DNA of 64,000 nucleotides. Origin: Torymus aiolomorphi (lineage: Eukaryota; Arthropoda; Insecta; Hymenoptera; Torymidae). The stretch is from contig CM070876.1 in the NCBI GenBank assembly GCA_036365515.1, positions 133,140,394 through 133,204,393 on the forward strand, in the 5' to 3' direction. Numbering within the stretch: the first letter of the stretch is position 1; each line of letters begins with the position of its first letter. The notes beneath the pieces are model-generated. The model worked only from the letters and a program-made list of their open reading frames with translations. It was not told the DNA's origin and did not search any database. Shown piece by piece: positions 32,249-42,250 of the stretch. Position numbers and translations under genes: made by a program.

Positions 32249-33070
32249 ATGAAAAATCAATTTTATATGGTTCTACCGAGTAACAGTAGCATGAACATAT
32301 TCCCCGATAATACTACTACTGCGTGTTATACAACCAAGCTACCTCAAGAAGTTAATTTACACGGTAATTGGGAAGTGGGTATAACAGAAATTCATTTTCC
32401 TCGCTCATTTCTACATATCCGTGAAGAAGAAAGAGACATTGCAGCTACGTATAATTTATCCCCAATATTTAGAGATACACATAATGCCACAAATAATGAC
32501 ATTATTGTGAAAAAATGTAAAATTCCTTATGGGATATACGTAAACATTGTGGAATTTCTACAAGTACTAAACACTGCAATAGACGGTATTCATATTATAT
32601 TTAGATTTTCAGTAGAACATAATAATACTTTTGTATTTGCCGAGAGAACGTGCACACCTGAAACATGTAGATATGAACATTCGTTAAAAATAAGCCGTGC
32701 CATTTTAGATATTCTTGGTTTTGTCGATGTGGAAAGTTATTTAAATGTAGATTCCAATCCGGCTGTAGCTACTCGCCCTGCAAATGTTTTAAATGCTATG
32801 CCACGTCAACTATTTATTTATTCGGATATTTGTGAACCTTGTATAGTTGGAGATGTACAATCACCTCTATTACGTATAGCGCCTGTGAATTACAAAGATT
32901 ATGTTTTTGGCTCCAATCAGCATCACACTTTTACATCTGTGAGTTACGCTCCCGTTATAAGAAATAGTTTTAGAACTGTTTTAATAGATATAAGAGATAA
33001 CCTTGGCCGTGTTGTACCATTCGAGTGTGGAACTTCAACAGTGACGCTTCATTTTAGACGGGCTCATTGA
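32249..33070 (+). CDS. Penton-like minor capsid protein (Polinton B)
   Basis: 273 residues, collinear with 15506-16306: NQFYMVLPSNSSM at the start, GNWEVGITEIHFP, RQLFIYSDICEPCIVGD and IDIRDNLG..PFECGTSTVTLHFRR at the end. It has a longer loop after the first strands (about residues 55-85) than A. Intact. Confidence 0.85.
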   Translation: MKNQFYMVLPSNSSMNIFPDNTTTACYTTKLPQEVNLHGNWEVGITEIHFPRSFLHIREEERDIAATYNLSPIFRDTHNATNNDIIVKKCKIPYGIYVNIVEFLQVLNTAIDGIHIIFRFSVEHNNTFVFAERTCTPETCRYEHSLKISRAILDILGFVDVESYLNVDSNPAVATRPANVLNAMPRQLFIYSDICEPCIVGDVQSPLLRIAPVNYKDYVFGSNQHHTFTSVSYAPVIRNSFRTVLIDIRDNLGRVVPFECGTSTVTLHFRRAH

Positions 33071-33116
33071 AGTATCAATAAAAATAAAATTAAAATTAAA
33101 AATTAAAAATTTTAAA

Positions 33117-33612
33117 ATGAGTCATTACATAGAATATTACGATGCTGAGGTTGGCAATGGAGGCATTGAACAAGTTTACGCAGGGGCTCCATTTCAGAGA
33201 GGACACGGTGGGATAGGTAGATTTCTCGGTGGTCTTTTTCGTAAGGCACTCCCTTTTTTAAAACGTGGTGCGCGAGCAGTGGGTAAAGAAGCTCTCCGAG
33301 CTGGTATGAATATTATTGACGATGTTAGTTCTCATCAAATACCATTTAAAGAGTCATTACGAAGTAGAGTTCATGAGTCTGGTAATAAGCTGAAACGCAA
33401 AGCAGAAGAGAAAATAGAAAGTCTAATGCAGGGATCTGGCTATAAAAGACAGGTACGTAAGCGCAAGAATCAGTCAAAAACCAAACGTCGTAAGAGGCTA
33501 ACGTCTCGCGTGCATGAGGGCGTAAATCGAAAAAAAAAAAAAAATCGAAGAAAATAAAATCAAAGAAAAATAAAAAGAAACGCCCAGTTAGCGATATTTT
33601 CGGACCGGCATA
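33117..33612 (+). pseudogene. Basic core protein, pX/pVI-like (Polinton B), frameshift in A-run
   Basis: It starts MSHYIEYYDAEVG and shares GRFLGGLFRKALPF and the Lys/Arg-rich tail with A. The run of 14 A at about 33530-33543 shifts the frame so that translation stops at 33557. In the other frame the tail continues and ends VSDIFGPA at 33612, matching the INDIFGPK end in A. A slip in the run, in nature or in sequencing, explains this. Confidence 0.8.
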
Positions 33613-33621
33613 ATAACAAAA

Positions 33622-34954
33622 ATGGCTTTTTACACACCCACTCATGTGAGTGTACAAAATCCGAATTGGATTTGTTCACACTACCACCGACACAAACATC
33701 TATAGAATCTACTCAATGGATTGAATACAAACCTGTTACTACAATTTCAGAGGACTCGTATTTAGAATTTCTTATACCTGGAAATTCTGAGGATTACATT
33801 GATTTAGCACATACAATGCTTAGTCTTCGTCTACGACTTGAGCAAAATGATGAAGAAATAGAAGAGGATACTTTAGTTGCTCCAGTAAACAATTTTTTAC
33901 ACAGTTTATTTAACCAAGTCGACGTATTTTTCAATCAAAAAGCAGTATCTCCTCCAAGTAATGCTTATGCGTATCGCGCATATATTGAGACATTATTAAA
34001 TTACAGCAATGAGGCTAAAAAATCACATTTAACTTCATCTTTATGGTACGAAGACACACCCGGGCAGATGAACGCACCTTTGACGAAAGTAACCGCAACT
34101 TCTCCAAATTTATCCGCTAATATGGGAGCTAAAAAACGTAATAGCTTTATAAAAGGAGGAAAACTCTGGATTTGCTAGGCCATCTACATTGTGATGTTTT
34201 TAATCAAGAAAAATTTCTGCTTAACGGTGTAGAAATGAGAGTCAGGCTTATTCGTTCAAAAGATGTGTTCTGCCTAATCGATTATGAAAATGAGAATGTA
34301 AAGGTACGCCTTTTAGAAGCATCATTAAGGGTACGACGAGCTAAGATTAACCCAGGAGTTCTCCTAGCTCATTCTAAAGCACTTACGAGAGGGACCGCTA
34401 AATACCCTTTAACGCGTGTAGAAGTTAAATCATTTACACTACACACTAACTCGAGTGGTGAAACGCTAGATAATATAATTTTGGGACAGTTACCTAAACG
34501 AATTATAATTGGTTTTGTATCGAATAAGGCTTTTAACGGAGATAAAAAAGAGAATCCATTTAATTTTCAACATTTTGACCTTACTTACCTTGCATTAACT
34601 GTCGATGGTATGCAAGTTCCCAGTAAACCCATTCAACCTGAATACCCGACTACGTATTCCGATGCATTCCAGACTTTATTTAGTGGAACAGGTATTCATT
34701 TTGCAAACGAAGGAAACAATATTTCAAGAGAATCATACCCACATGGTTATTGCCTATATGCTTTTGATTTAACACCTGATCTTTCGGCAAATAGTAATGC
34801 ACATTGGAATTTGGTAAAAACTGGCTCTGTACTTTTGGAATTACGATTTGGTAAAGTTTTATCACACTCTGTTAATTGTGTTGTTTATACAGAATATGAT
34901 AACGTGCTCGAAATAGACTCATCACGTCAAATTATTATGGATTTTTCAGCTTAA
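33622..34954 (+). pseudogene. Major capsid protein, double jelly-roll (Polinton B), two frameshifts
   Basis: The ATG at 33622 (MAFYTPTH) matches the A start (MAFFHSHS), but the frame shifts near 33,660 before LFTLPPTQTSIES. It shifts again at GGAAAACTC near 34,160, just before GHLHCDVFNQ. Between and after these points it is collinear with the A protein to the end (YTEYDNVLEIDSSRQII). It is therefore non-functional as read, with two single-base breaks. Confidence 0.88.
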
Positions 34955-35150
34955 ATATTTTTGAAAGTTACGTGATTCATAGTTTAAGCTATTTTTCATA
35001 TTATCAAATTACTGTTAATTACCTTCAAAAAAAAAAACGTTAGAAAGTTCTGAGTCTATCCTATAAAATGAAAATATCTCGAGCCCATGCAGTGTAGTAT
35101 GCATTCAGCTTTCAACGTATTCACCTCGTTCGAAGAACCCACTCACGAAA
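34955..35150. other. Intergenic before the conserved unknown (Polinton B)
   Basis: AT-rich with an A run at 35027-35037. No clear TATA box is seen. Confidence 0.4.
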
Positions 35151-36029
35151 ATGGATTATATTATCGAGGTTCTAGGCTTCCGCGACAGTCATAATAAGTT
35201 CGTCCTAAAGGAAGTAGCCGTCGTAGCTCTAGGAAAAGAGTACATAGCACACTGGATAGCGGCAGCGCCTCATTCATTCTCTGACTTACCAATTAAAATT
35301 CAAGTCTACAATAATTGGCTCACTGGTAATCATCACGGTATAGAATGGTTTGATGGAGACTTACCTCATCGACAGCTTCATGCAAATTTACGTGAGCTAA
35401 CACGTTCAGCAAGACAAATTTTTGTAAAAGGTGCACAAGAAAGCGCGCTCATTCAGAGTATTACTACACGATATGTTGAAAACTTGGAAAATTATAACTG
35501 CCCTCCATTGCATCAATTAAATAAAAGCGACATTTTTTGTTGTTTTCACGGTGCTCAATGTACAGAAGCATTTATGTGCGCATTAAATAATGCAGTAAGA
35601 ATAAAAACCTGGATTAATAAAAACATCACTCTCATGACAACATTGAATAGTAATCATTATAGACATCACTACGAGAATACAGGGGCAACATCTGTTTACA
35701 GAACAGTTGTCGACTGTGCATCGTACAGTACATATGCAGAGCCTGACTCTGATGAGCCTCAGGATTTATCTAATAAACCCACAAAGCCAAGCAGAAAAAT
35801 AAAGACCAGACCTCCTACACCTCACAACAAAGCAGGCGAGCACATATACGAGAACATCGATGAAAGTACATATTATATTCCAAGAACCATCAAATCACCG
35901 TATAAACAACAAAATGAACACCATTCAAATACGGGCTGCTCTTCAGCTATTAAAAGTGCAATCACCAGGTGTATTTCCAGCGGACAAGATTCCGAAGGTA
36001 TTGACGAGACCGACGAGCTGCGTATTTAA
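35151..36029 (+). CDS. Conserved Polinton protein upstream of protease (B)
   Basis: 292 residues starting MDYIIEVLGFRDSHNKF, homologous to 12818-13558. It shares KEVA, HWIAAAPHSF.DLP, HGIEWFDGDLPHRQL, FVKGAQES and NLENYNCPPL followed by a C.FHGAQC cluster. It is longer than A in the C-terminal third, which is Pro/Ser/Thr-rich and probably disordered. Its 3' end overlaps the protease gene in the +1 frame by 116 bp. Unknown function. Confidence 0.8.
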   Translation: MDYIIEVLGFRDSHNKFVLKEVAVVALGKEYIAHWIAAAPHSFSDLPIKIQVYNNWLTGNHHGIEWFDGDLPHRQLHANLRELTRSARQIFVKGAQESALIQSITTRYVENLENYNCPPLHQLNKSDIFCCFHGAQCTEAFMCALNNAVRIKTWINKNITLMTTLNSNHYRHHYENTGATSVYRTVVDCASYSTYAEPDSDEPQDLSNKPTKPSRKIKTRPPTPHNKAGEHIYENIDESTYYIPRTIKSPYKQQNEHHSNTGCSSAIKSAITRCISSGQDSEGIDETDELRI

Positions 36030-36465
36030 CACAGATATACACACACAACCAGGATCGCATTGGGTCGCTATGTTCATAGACAAACGAGGACGAGGAGTTT
36101 TTTTCGACAGCTACGGTATGCCACCAGTGGTTCCTCAACATTTAAAATCTTTACAACGAAATACTATCACATACAGATGGAATACACAACAATTACAAAG
36201 TTTAAATTCTAAAGTATGTGGACAGTTTTGTATAATGTTTTTAGATTATATGAAAAGAGGATATTCGCTAGAAAAATTTTGTAAATTATTTACATCAAAC
36301 TATTCAAGAAACGACAGAATTCCAGATCGTTTTTATAAGCGCATTCGCGGCATATCATGTAGAAAAAATTGTAAAAATAAATTTAATTCTCATATAGGTA
36401 ACGGCTGTAGAAAAAATAAACAACTTTATGTGCAATCATGTAAATCAAAATTATGTTGTTCTTAA
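35914..36465 (+). CDS. Adenain-type cysteine protease (Polinton B)
   Basis: 183 residues from ATG 35914. PGSHWVAMFID gives His49, FFDSYG gives Asp65, and LQSLNSKVCGQFCIMFL gives Gln95 and nucleophile Cys102 at the adenain spacing. An upstream in-frame ATG at 35860 would extend it further into the previous gene. It would process capsid proteins. The stop lies 15 bp before the TIR, whose inner AATAAA at 36489-36494 can serve as poly(A) signal. Intact. Confidence 0.9.
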   Translation: MNTIQIRAALQLLKVQSPGVFPADKIPKVLTRPTSCVFNTDIHTQPGSHWVAMFIDKRGRGVFFDSYGMPPVVPQHLKSLQRNTITYRWNTQQLQSLNSKVCGQFCIMFLDYMKRGYSLEKFCKLFTSNYSRNDRIPDRFYKRIRGISCRKNCKNKFNSHIGNGCRKNKQLYVQSCKSKLCCS

Positions 36466-36480
36466 CTATATGTAATATTT

Positions 36481-37192
36481 AAATTTTCAATAAAACAAAT
36501 AATTTAAATGTATTTTCTCGAAGTATATATTTCTTTTAGCTGAACCTCACATCCACGCTAATGACCCTCACTAATTACCCATGACGGCGCTCTCCGAGGA
36601 ACCGACCTAGGGGACTCGACCACACCCCAACCCGCGCGGCGTCCCCACACCCGCTCAGCACCCATGCATCCACCCGACGCCCGCTCGCCACCCACCGATC
36701 GCTCACCTACCGCTCGCCTCATGCAACCACCCGACCGCTCACCACCCACCACCCCCTCGCCCCATGCAACCTCTCACAGCCCGCTCACCAACCACCCGAC
36801 CGCTCACCATCCACCACCCGCTCGCCCAATGTAATCTCTCACCACCCTGCCGCTCACCAGCCACCACCCGCTCGCCCAATGTAATCTCTCACCACCCGAC
36901 CGCTCACCATCCACCACCCGCTCGCACCATGCAACATCTCACAACCCGCTCACCACCCACCCGGCCGCTCACCACCCACCGACCGCTCGCCACATTGCAA
37001 CCTCTCACCGCCCCAGCTCACCGAGGAACCGTCACTAATTACCCCCACTAATTACCCCTGGCGACGCTCATTAGGGACCGCGCCCGACCACCGCCGAAAC
37101 CCGACGAAACGACCCGAAGGATTTTCTATATTCCCCCAAGCGCCATCTTGGAAACGGCCGCCATTTTTTCCTATATTCCCCCATATACTACT
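36481..37192 (-). repeat. Right TIR of Polinton B
   Basis: 712 bp, the inverse of 21203-21840 but 74 bp longer through extra minisatellite units (CCACCCGCTCGCCCAATG-type words). The inner edge begins AAATTTTCAATAAAACAAAT. Confidence 0.93.
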
Positions 37193-37198
37193 ACCGTA
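37193..37198 (+). repeat. Target-site duplication of Polinton B (right)
   Basis: ACCGTA follows CCCCCATATACTACT and matches 21197-21202. Confidence 0.95.
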
Positions 37199-39728
37199 CG
37201 AACTCGGGCTGTTGCCTTTTTATCCCATCGAATTCACACTCCCACATCTCGCGCACTTCGTAGCCGAGACTCCGCATTCGTCCGACTTTTACCTGTACAC
37301 TTTCGTACGCCTGTGCATACGTTTGATTAAACTTATTTTTTACCGATTCTCGGTTATTCGTAAAACATCGCGGGCAACCGTGCACGTAACAAACTTGAAA
37401 TTCAAAAACGATTCCCTTAGCTGCTTCCCTCTCTCCGGAAGGGAAAGCAGGTAGGTAACCGTCCACTAAAAATCCCTCGGGCAAGCGAAACTCACGCGTC
37501 CTCCCTGCATGTACGATCTCCCGACCGATCTCGCGCTCGCAATACAGCAACCACTCTATTGATTTTTGTGAGTGTTTGTCAGCGCGCCTATAACCGTTCG
37601 GTGGAATTATTCCTATAGTATTCGGAACTAAAAAATTTTTACGAAAAACGTACGAACACGCCGACGCGATTGTACACGCTGATACGAACGGGTCCGTTTC
37701 GCCTACCTCGAGAAAAATTTTTCGAAATTGTATACACGCACGTCTCAGTATTTCCACGTCCCTCTGGCAATATTCGACTATCTCTTTTTGAAAGTCGAAT
37801 ATATAACCAGGACTTGTATTTTCATGCCACTCGAGAAAAAGGGCCCGCTCAGCTGGCGACATAGTGTCAGGGCAATAAAACTCTAGCGCTGGTAGAGGCC
37901 CAACGTACCGCTGGTTCTCAAGGGTGTTAAACAGATGTGGAAAATAGCCCTTCTTACTACTTTCGGGTAAACCGAAGGTAGCTGGTAGAGCACTCAATTT
38001 CATTTGAAAATAGTTGATGCTGTCGATAAACTTCGTTCGGCCGTACTCCAACATTGTAATATTTTGACCGTTCAAAATGACGCTGGGGGCTGTGCGCTCA
38101 GAGTTTTCGGCCAATTCTTTTAAAATGAATTGAGCATCAAAAGCCTTGGCATTGTGCGCGATGCATACAATTTTGGAAAATTCAGTGCTTTCCCGAATGC
38201 ACAAGCTCAAGAGCTGTTTTACCGGATCGTCTGTGAAAATGAACTCGCGCACGCCGCATTTGCTACAAATGATTTTAAGGTCGTCCAAGTCTATGCAATC
38301 CGTGCAAACCTGATGCACGACACAGAGATTCGGCACGTGAATTCGGGCGTTTTCTCCATACGGCGTATCCTGACGGGTCTCAAAATCGTAAAAAATGTAT
38401 AAAAATTTTTTTTCCGCTTTCAAGTCACCACCACCACCAATTGGTTGCATGAAACATGCATGATTGAACGGCTGCCGCTTCGAACATTGTTTCCAATAAC
38501 TAATACCACACTCGTGTTGACTGTGCTGCGTATTTACTATTTTTAAACAATTTTCGCATAGCCGTACGACGTCGCACACTTTGCGATTATTTTTTTTTGT
38601 ACGAACCCGCGCGCTTGTGATTAACGAAACAACCATGCCCGAAAAATTTACGTCCACACTCTGTGCACTCTATCATTTCTACACCGTCACTCCTACATGG
38701 AGGTGTAACAAAGCAAGATTCACAAGTTCGTTTACACTTGTGTTGCCCAATACGGCGAAAACCCTTGTTACAATAAGAGCAAAAAAATTTTGACCCGGCC
38801 GCAGCAAATAAATTAGTGATCACGTTAAAGTGTCTAGACTGCTCCTCAAAGATTAAATAAATAACACCGTGAAGCGGTGCATTTAAATCTTGAATCTTGT
38901 TTCGGCCGTCAAATAACGGGGGTTCGCCGCTACCCAGGTTACACTTTTCAAATATAACCATAGCAATACCCTCCGCAGCAAAAAAATCTTGAAACGCCGT
39001 CAACTCGCGGAATCCACACCCGTCTAGCGGTAAAATTACTCCTGCATCGTGCACGAGTTTCTCTGCGCGCTCTTTCTGTAATTTTCGCCGGCCGTCGCGG
39101 ATTATGCACCACTCGTCGCGCGTCGCCGCGCATTCGGATGTTTTAAGAGCTAAGTGTGCTCTCGCTACTACGAGCGCGCGCGGTAAACATAAATTGTCCT
39201 CGTTTTTTATTGTTACGATCGAGCGTTTACGAAGACTGCCTATGCTTAGCTCTTGTTTTGGTCATGGTCTCCCTGCGCCAACAGGCATTTCAACGTAATA
39301 TATTTATAAGGCTAGTGTATCATCGATACCCAAAACTGCGTTACTTTGACTTATAGAATTTATCAAATTCCATAAATCTAAGTAACTCAAATTTTCAATA
39401 GGCCTGAACGACAACCCTCTGGGCCCCCGCGTAAACCGATCACTACGAATACTCACGCCGATTAATGTACTAAGTGGAACGTTAGATGTAATGTATTCGT
39501 AAATGTCTCTAATGCTTTCCTCGAGCCTTAATACAGGGTTTTCCCCGGCAGGTGGGTCACGTATATTAAAACTGACCGTGCGGCCGTGAACAGCAACCCT
39601 ACGCATGTACTGCTCTCCTTCGGCAGCTATAATAAACCGCTCGGGCCCTGCGTCAGCCTCGTCGTCGCGCGTGATGCTGCTACTGCTGCTGTAGCTGCTG
39701 TTGCTTCTGCTACGACCTTCACCAGCGC
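37199..39728 (-). pseudogene. DNA polymerase B, N-terminal and exonuclease part (Polinton A)
   Basis: This is the main exon upstream of the B insertion. From 5' to 3' on the minus strand it has a Ser/Arg-rich start (predicted acceptor at 39729) and a helical region (39606-39304). A frameshift near 39,300 and an in-frame TGA at 39262-39264 follow. Then come the OTU-like NEDNLCLPRAL segment (about 39190), Cys knuckles, and a frameshift at the T9 run near 38,590. The exonuclease has FYDFET (about 38377), HNAKAFDAQF (about 38135) and YCQRDVEIL (about 37758). It ends at the B junction after QQPEFV. The TAG that closes the frame here is made by the TIR of B. The rest of the protein is at 19736-21196. 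Confidence 0.9.
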
Positions 39729-40128
39729 CTACCTGAAGAGGGGATTGACGGGTCTCTAAATGAATAAAATGAATTGTCGTCAGCTTTTAATATTATTTAA
39801 ACATTTCTCTTTTTTAGTCATTTTCTATTCTTCCGGTGGCCCGCGAAAACTTTCGCTTACACGTACTAATAGATCCGCGAGATCTATTTCCGTATACAAC
39901 GGAGAAAATATATTTTCCGCCTGGTCATGAAACCAACGCAACACCTGTGCGCGTGGTGAATGGAGTATATTCAAAAACCGCTCGTAAACCCCAGGTATAT
40001 CGGGAATGTCATAGGGATAGTGGTACGATATACTATCCCGATGTCTTATGACTAAAAAAGAAAAATATTTTTTTCAACAACATGCTCTTTTTTTTACATT
40101 ACAAAAAAGAAAAATTAATTTAACTTAC
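39729..40128 (-). other. Predicted intron 2 of polymerase gene (Polinton A)
   Basis: It starts with a consensus GTAAGT at 40128 and ends CTTCAGGTAG at 39729. This acceptor keeps the frame; the CAG four bases earlier would not. 400 bp. Confidence 0.5.
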
Positions 40129-40746
40129 GCTCATTTATACGTAGATGAACTTCGTCCCACGGGTTAAAGTTATTATCGTATGCTCCGGGATCTCCAAGGT
40201 AAAAATTGCTCAAGATGTTGTAGCGATTTTCAGCGGTATTCGCGATGCCTACATCTGCTGACGCCTGAGGAGGATCGCTCAAAAACGCCCGGTGAACGGC
40301 TTCCCCCGGCTCCACGTATGATGATAACGCCTCCAGTATATACTCTCGCTCATTTTCTACCGCCTCCATTTCTAGATTCGCCCTTTCATGGTCCTCCGCA
40401 TTAATAAGGTTCGGGCTTACGGTGCGCTCCTCTTCGCTGTCAGACACCGTTTCTGTAGGCGGATTACCGTCGGAAAGAGGTGCGTTGTGTACGTCGGCGA
40501 CCCAGATTTGCTGCTGCGAGCTACCGTCATCAGCCGCGTCGCTATCAGTGTCAAACGATAGCCTGCGAGCTACAGGATTTTGTCGTCCATCAGTGCGCGC
40601 CAAACCGCTTGCCACCCCCGACGGCCCTGGTTGAGACGGTGTATCATCGGCATTCCACTCAAAGTGAGTGGCGTCGCTGCTCTCCTCGTCATCAGCTTCG
40701 ATATTTTCGCTATCAGAATCGCTGTCGCGCAATAAATCTTCTAAGG
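40129..40746 (-). CDS. Predicted acidic exon 2 of polymerase gene (Polinton A)
   Basis: About 205 codons rich in Asp, Glu and Ser (RDSDSDSENIEADDEESS near the start), then ENRYNILSNFYLGDPGAYDN near the end. Acceptor TTTTTTTCCAG at 40747 and donor GTAAGT at 40128 both preserve phase with the neighbours. Element B lacks an equivalent and has a Gln-rich stretch instead. It could also be a free acidic protein; I see no known domain. Confidence 0.5.
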
Positions 40747-40820
40747 CTGGAAAAAAATGTTTTTAGAGAACTAAATTTTTAAAAAATTTTAGGAAAAATA
40801 TTAAAAATTTTTTCACGTAC
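40747..40820 (-). other. Predicted intron 1 of polymerase gene (Polinton A)
   Basis: 74 bp, starting GTACGTGA and ending TTTTTCCAG. Removal keeps the frame from exon 1 to exon 2. The position matches the 89-bp intron predicted in B. Confidence 0.5.
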
Positions 40821-41121
40821 CCATTAGCTCCTCGTACTTGCTCATCAGCTTTCTAAAAACAGGCAATCTGTCCAAGTTGCACTCAACCACAAATTCCCCG
40901 ATGGTACGCTATACATCTCGCGAATGTCTGAACGTACGAAATAATCTTGCTATCGCCCGATAGCCAGTCAGCCGTAACAAGCGTCGTAACTGATTGACAA
41001 GTTCCGTAGAAGACAACGTCCTCAGTCGTGTACGCCACGCGCCGCCTCTACTATAGCGTGATTGCGCTGCGAGACGCAATACGGCTTCCCGTAAACTTTT
41101 ACAAGCGACAAAGTTCTCCAT
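40821..41121 (-). pseudogene. Predicted first exon of polymerase gene (Polinton A), one in-frame TAG
   Basis: ATG at 41121 (MENFVACKSLRE). Arg-rich and helical, with a C-terminal block RTIGEFVVECNLDRLPVF..LMSKYEEL that parallels the end of the B exon. A TAG at 40909-40911 interrupts an otherwise open frame. A TATAAAAG box lies 56 bp upstream. Confidence 0.55.
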
Positions 41122-41176
41122 GGTGACGCTTCTCGTTCGAAAGAAAGACTGGTAGGACCGTAAGTGGCCCTCACCG

Positions 41177-41184
41177 CTTTTATA
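41177..41184 (-). promoter_or_regulatory. TATA box upstream of polymerase exon 1 (Polinton A)
   Basis: TATAAAAG on the minus strand, with GC-rich flanks, about 56 bp before the ATG at 41121. Confidence 0.55.
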
Positions 41185-42076
41185 GCGCGACTTTTTGGCG
41201 GTGTCAACGGCGTCGAGTGTTTTGAATACAGTATACACGTGGTATCAGAAAATACCTTTCCCTCGGGGTTTTTGAGCATCTGTTTACGTTATGTACTCGT
41301 GCCGTCTCTGGAAAATCTCACCAAAGTGCAAGAGGTAACTTTTTTCCCTTAAAAATGGGTGAAAAATAACCCCGAGTATTGCTATGCGTGTTCGCGCGAC
41401 GGAAACCCCGGTGCGTAAGCTTTACACGCGATACATCCTGTTGCGGGGCTGCTACCGTGATATATTGTTTCGAAAAAACAACGGGGCTTACTTTCTTCGC
41501 AGCGGATGCAAGTTTCGAGAATAACCCCTTGGCATTATTGCATGGTCCTGTCACGTAGCGATAGTTTAGCTCGAAAGGTTTTCGTCACGCGTGCCGACGG
41601 GTTTGAAGAAAAATTGAGAATCCCCGCGAAGCGGTGTACGATTACTATGGCAGTCATACAGCTTTTCGATAAGAAAAGAAACTCTACAGATGTTAGAATA
41701 TCTCTTCCTGTAAAAACCCGAAGTATCCTTCCAAGGGTTATTTTCTACGCCTACACGTGTTTCTGTTTTTCTCACGTGCAGATACTTAACTACTCGACCC
41801 GTGCGCGCGCTCGTAGAGCCAGAAACTTCTGCGAGGCCGCTGTGCTTAAACCATGAAAGAGTAATAAAAAATTTTCATTCGGGAAAAATTTCGCCGAGGT
41901 TCTCCGCGGCAAAACATATGCGCTTTCATCAGAGCGTCTGGAAACTCGGCATGTCGTAAATTTCATTTTCGAAAAGCGTCGAAATACAAATTTTATATTT
42001 CGCGCTTAAAAACAATGATTAAAAAGTGCAACCGAAATAAAATGTTTGCGATTGACTGAATGCGTAGGGTGTGCTT
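41185..42076. other. Subterminal region of Polinton A
   Basis: Several short frames occur on both strands, but none has a counterpart in B or any motif. I see no gene. Confidence 0.4.
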
Positions 42077-42240
42077 CTAAAATAGTAATTCGTATTATAA
42101 GTTAAAATAAAAATTGTGCGTTAGTGATATCGATATTTATATTGCCGTAAGACCAACTGTAAAATAATAATTCGTGTATAAGTTAAAATAAAAATTGTGC
42201 GTTCGTGATGTCGGTAGTTATGTTAACGTAAGACTAACTT
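42077..42240 (+). repeat. Two tandem ~83-bp repeats
   Basis: TAAAATAGTAATTCG..ATAAGTTAAAATAAAAATTGTGCGTT...GTAAGACCAACT occurs at about 42077-42158, then again at about 42161-42240 with a few changes. Confidence 0.85.
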
Positions 42241-42250
42241 TCTTCTACGA

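Larger units (their letters stand above)
21203..37192 (+). mobile_element. Polinton/Maverick element B, nested in polymerase gene of A
   Basis: The element is 15,990 bp, with TIRs starting AGTAGTATATGGGGG and a 6-bp duplication. All core genes are on the plus strand in the same order as in A. The end gene is on the minus strand beside the left TIR. The coding DNA is far more AT-rich than that of A. Polymerase, ATPase, core protein and major capsid genes each carry at least one frame break; integrase, penton, both conserved unknowns and protease are open. Confidence 0.96.

Noticed and set aside
39836..40051. 71-codon plus-strand frame in A
   Set aside because: It falls in a predicted intron on the wrong strand and has no similarity to anything else here.
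41318..41856. Overlapping frames near the right end of A
   Set aside because: No counterpart in B and no consistent codon pattern; they probably reflect GC content only.
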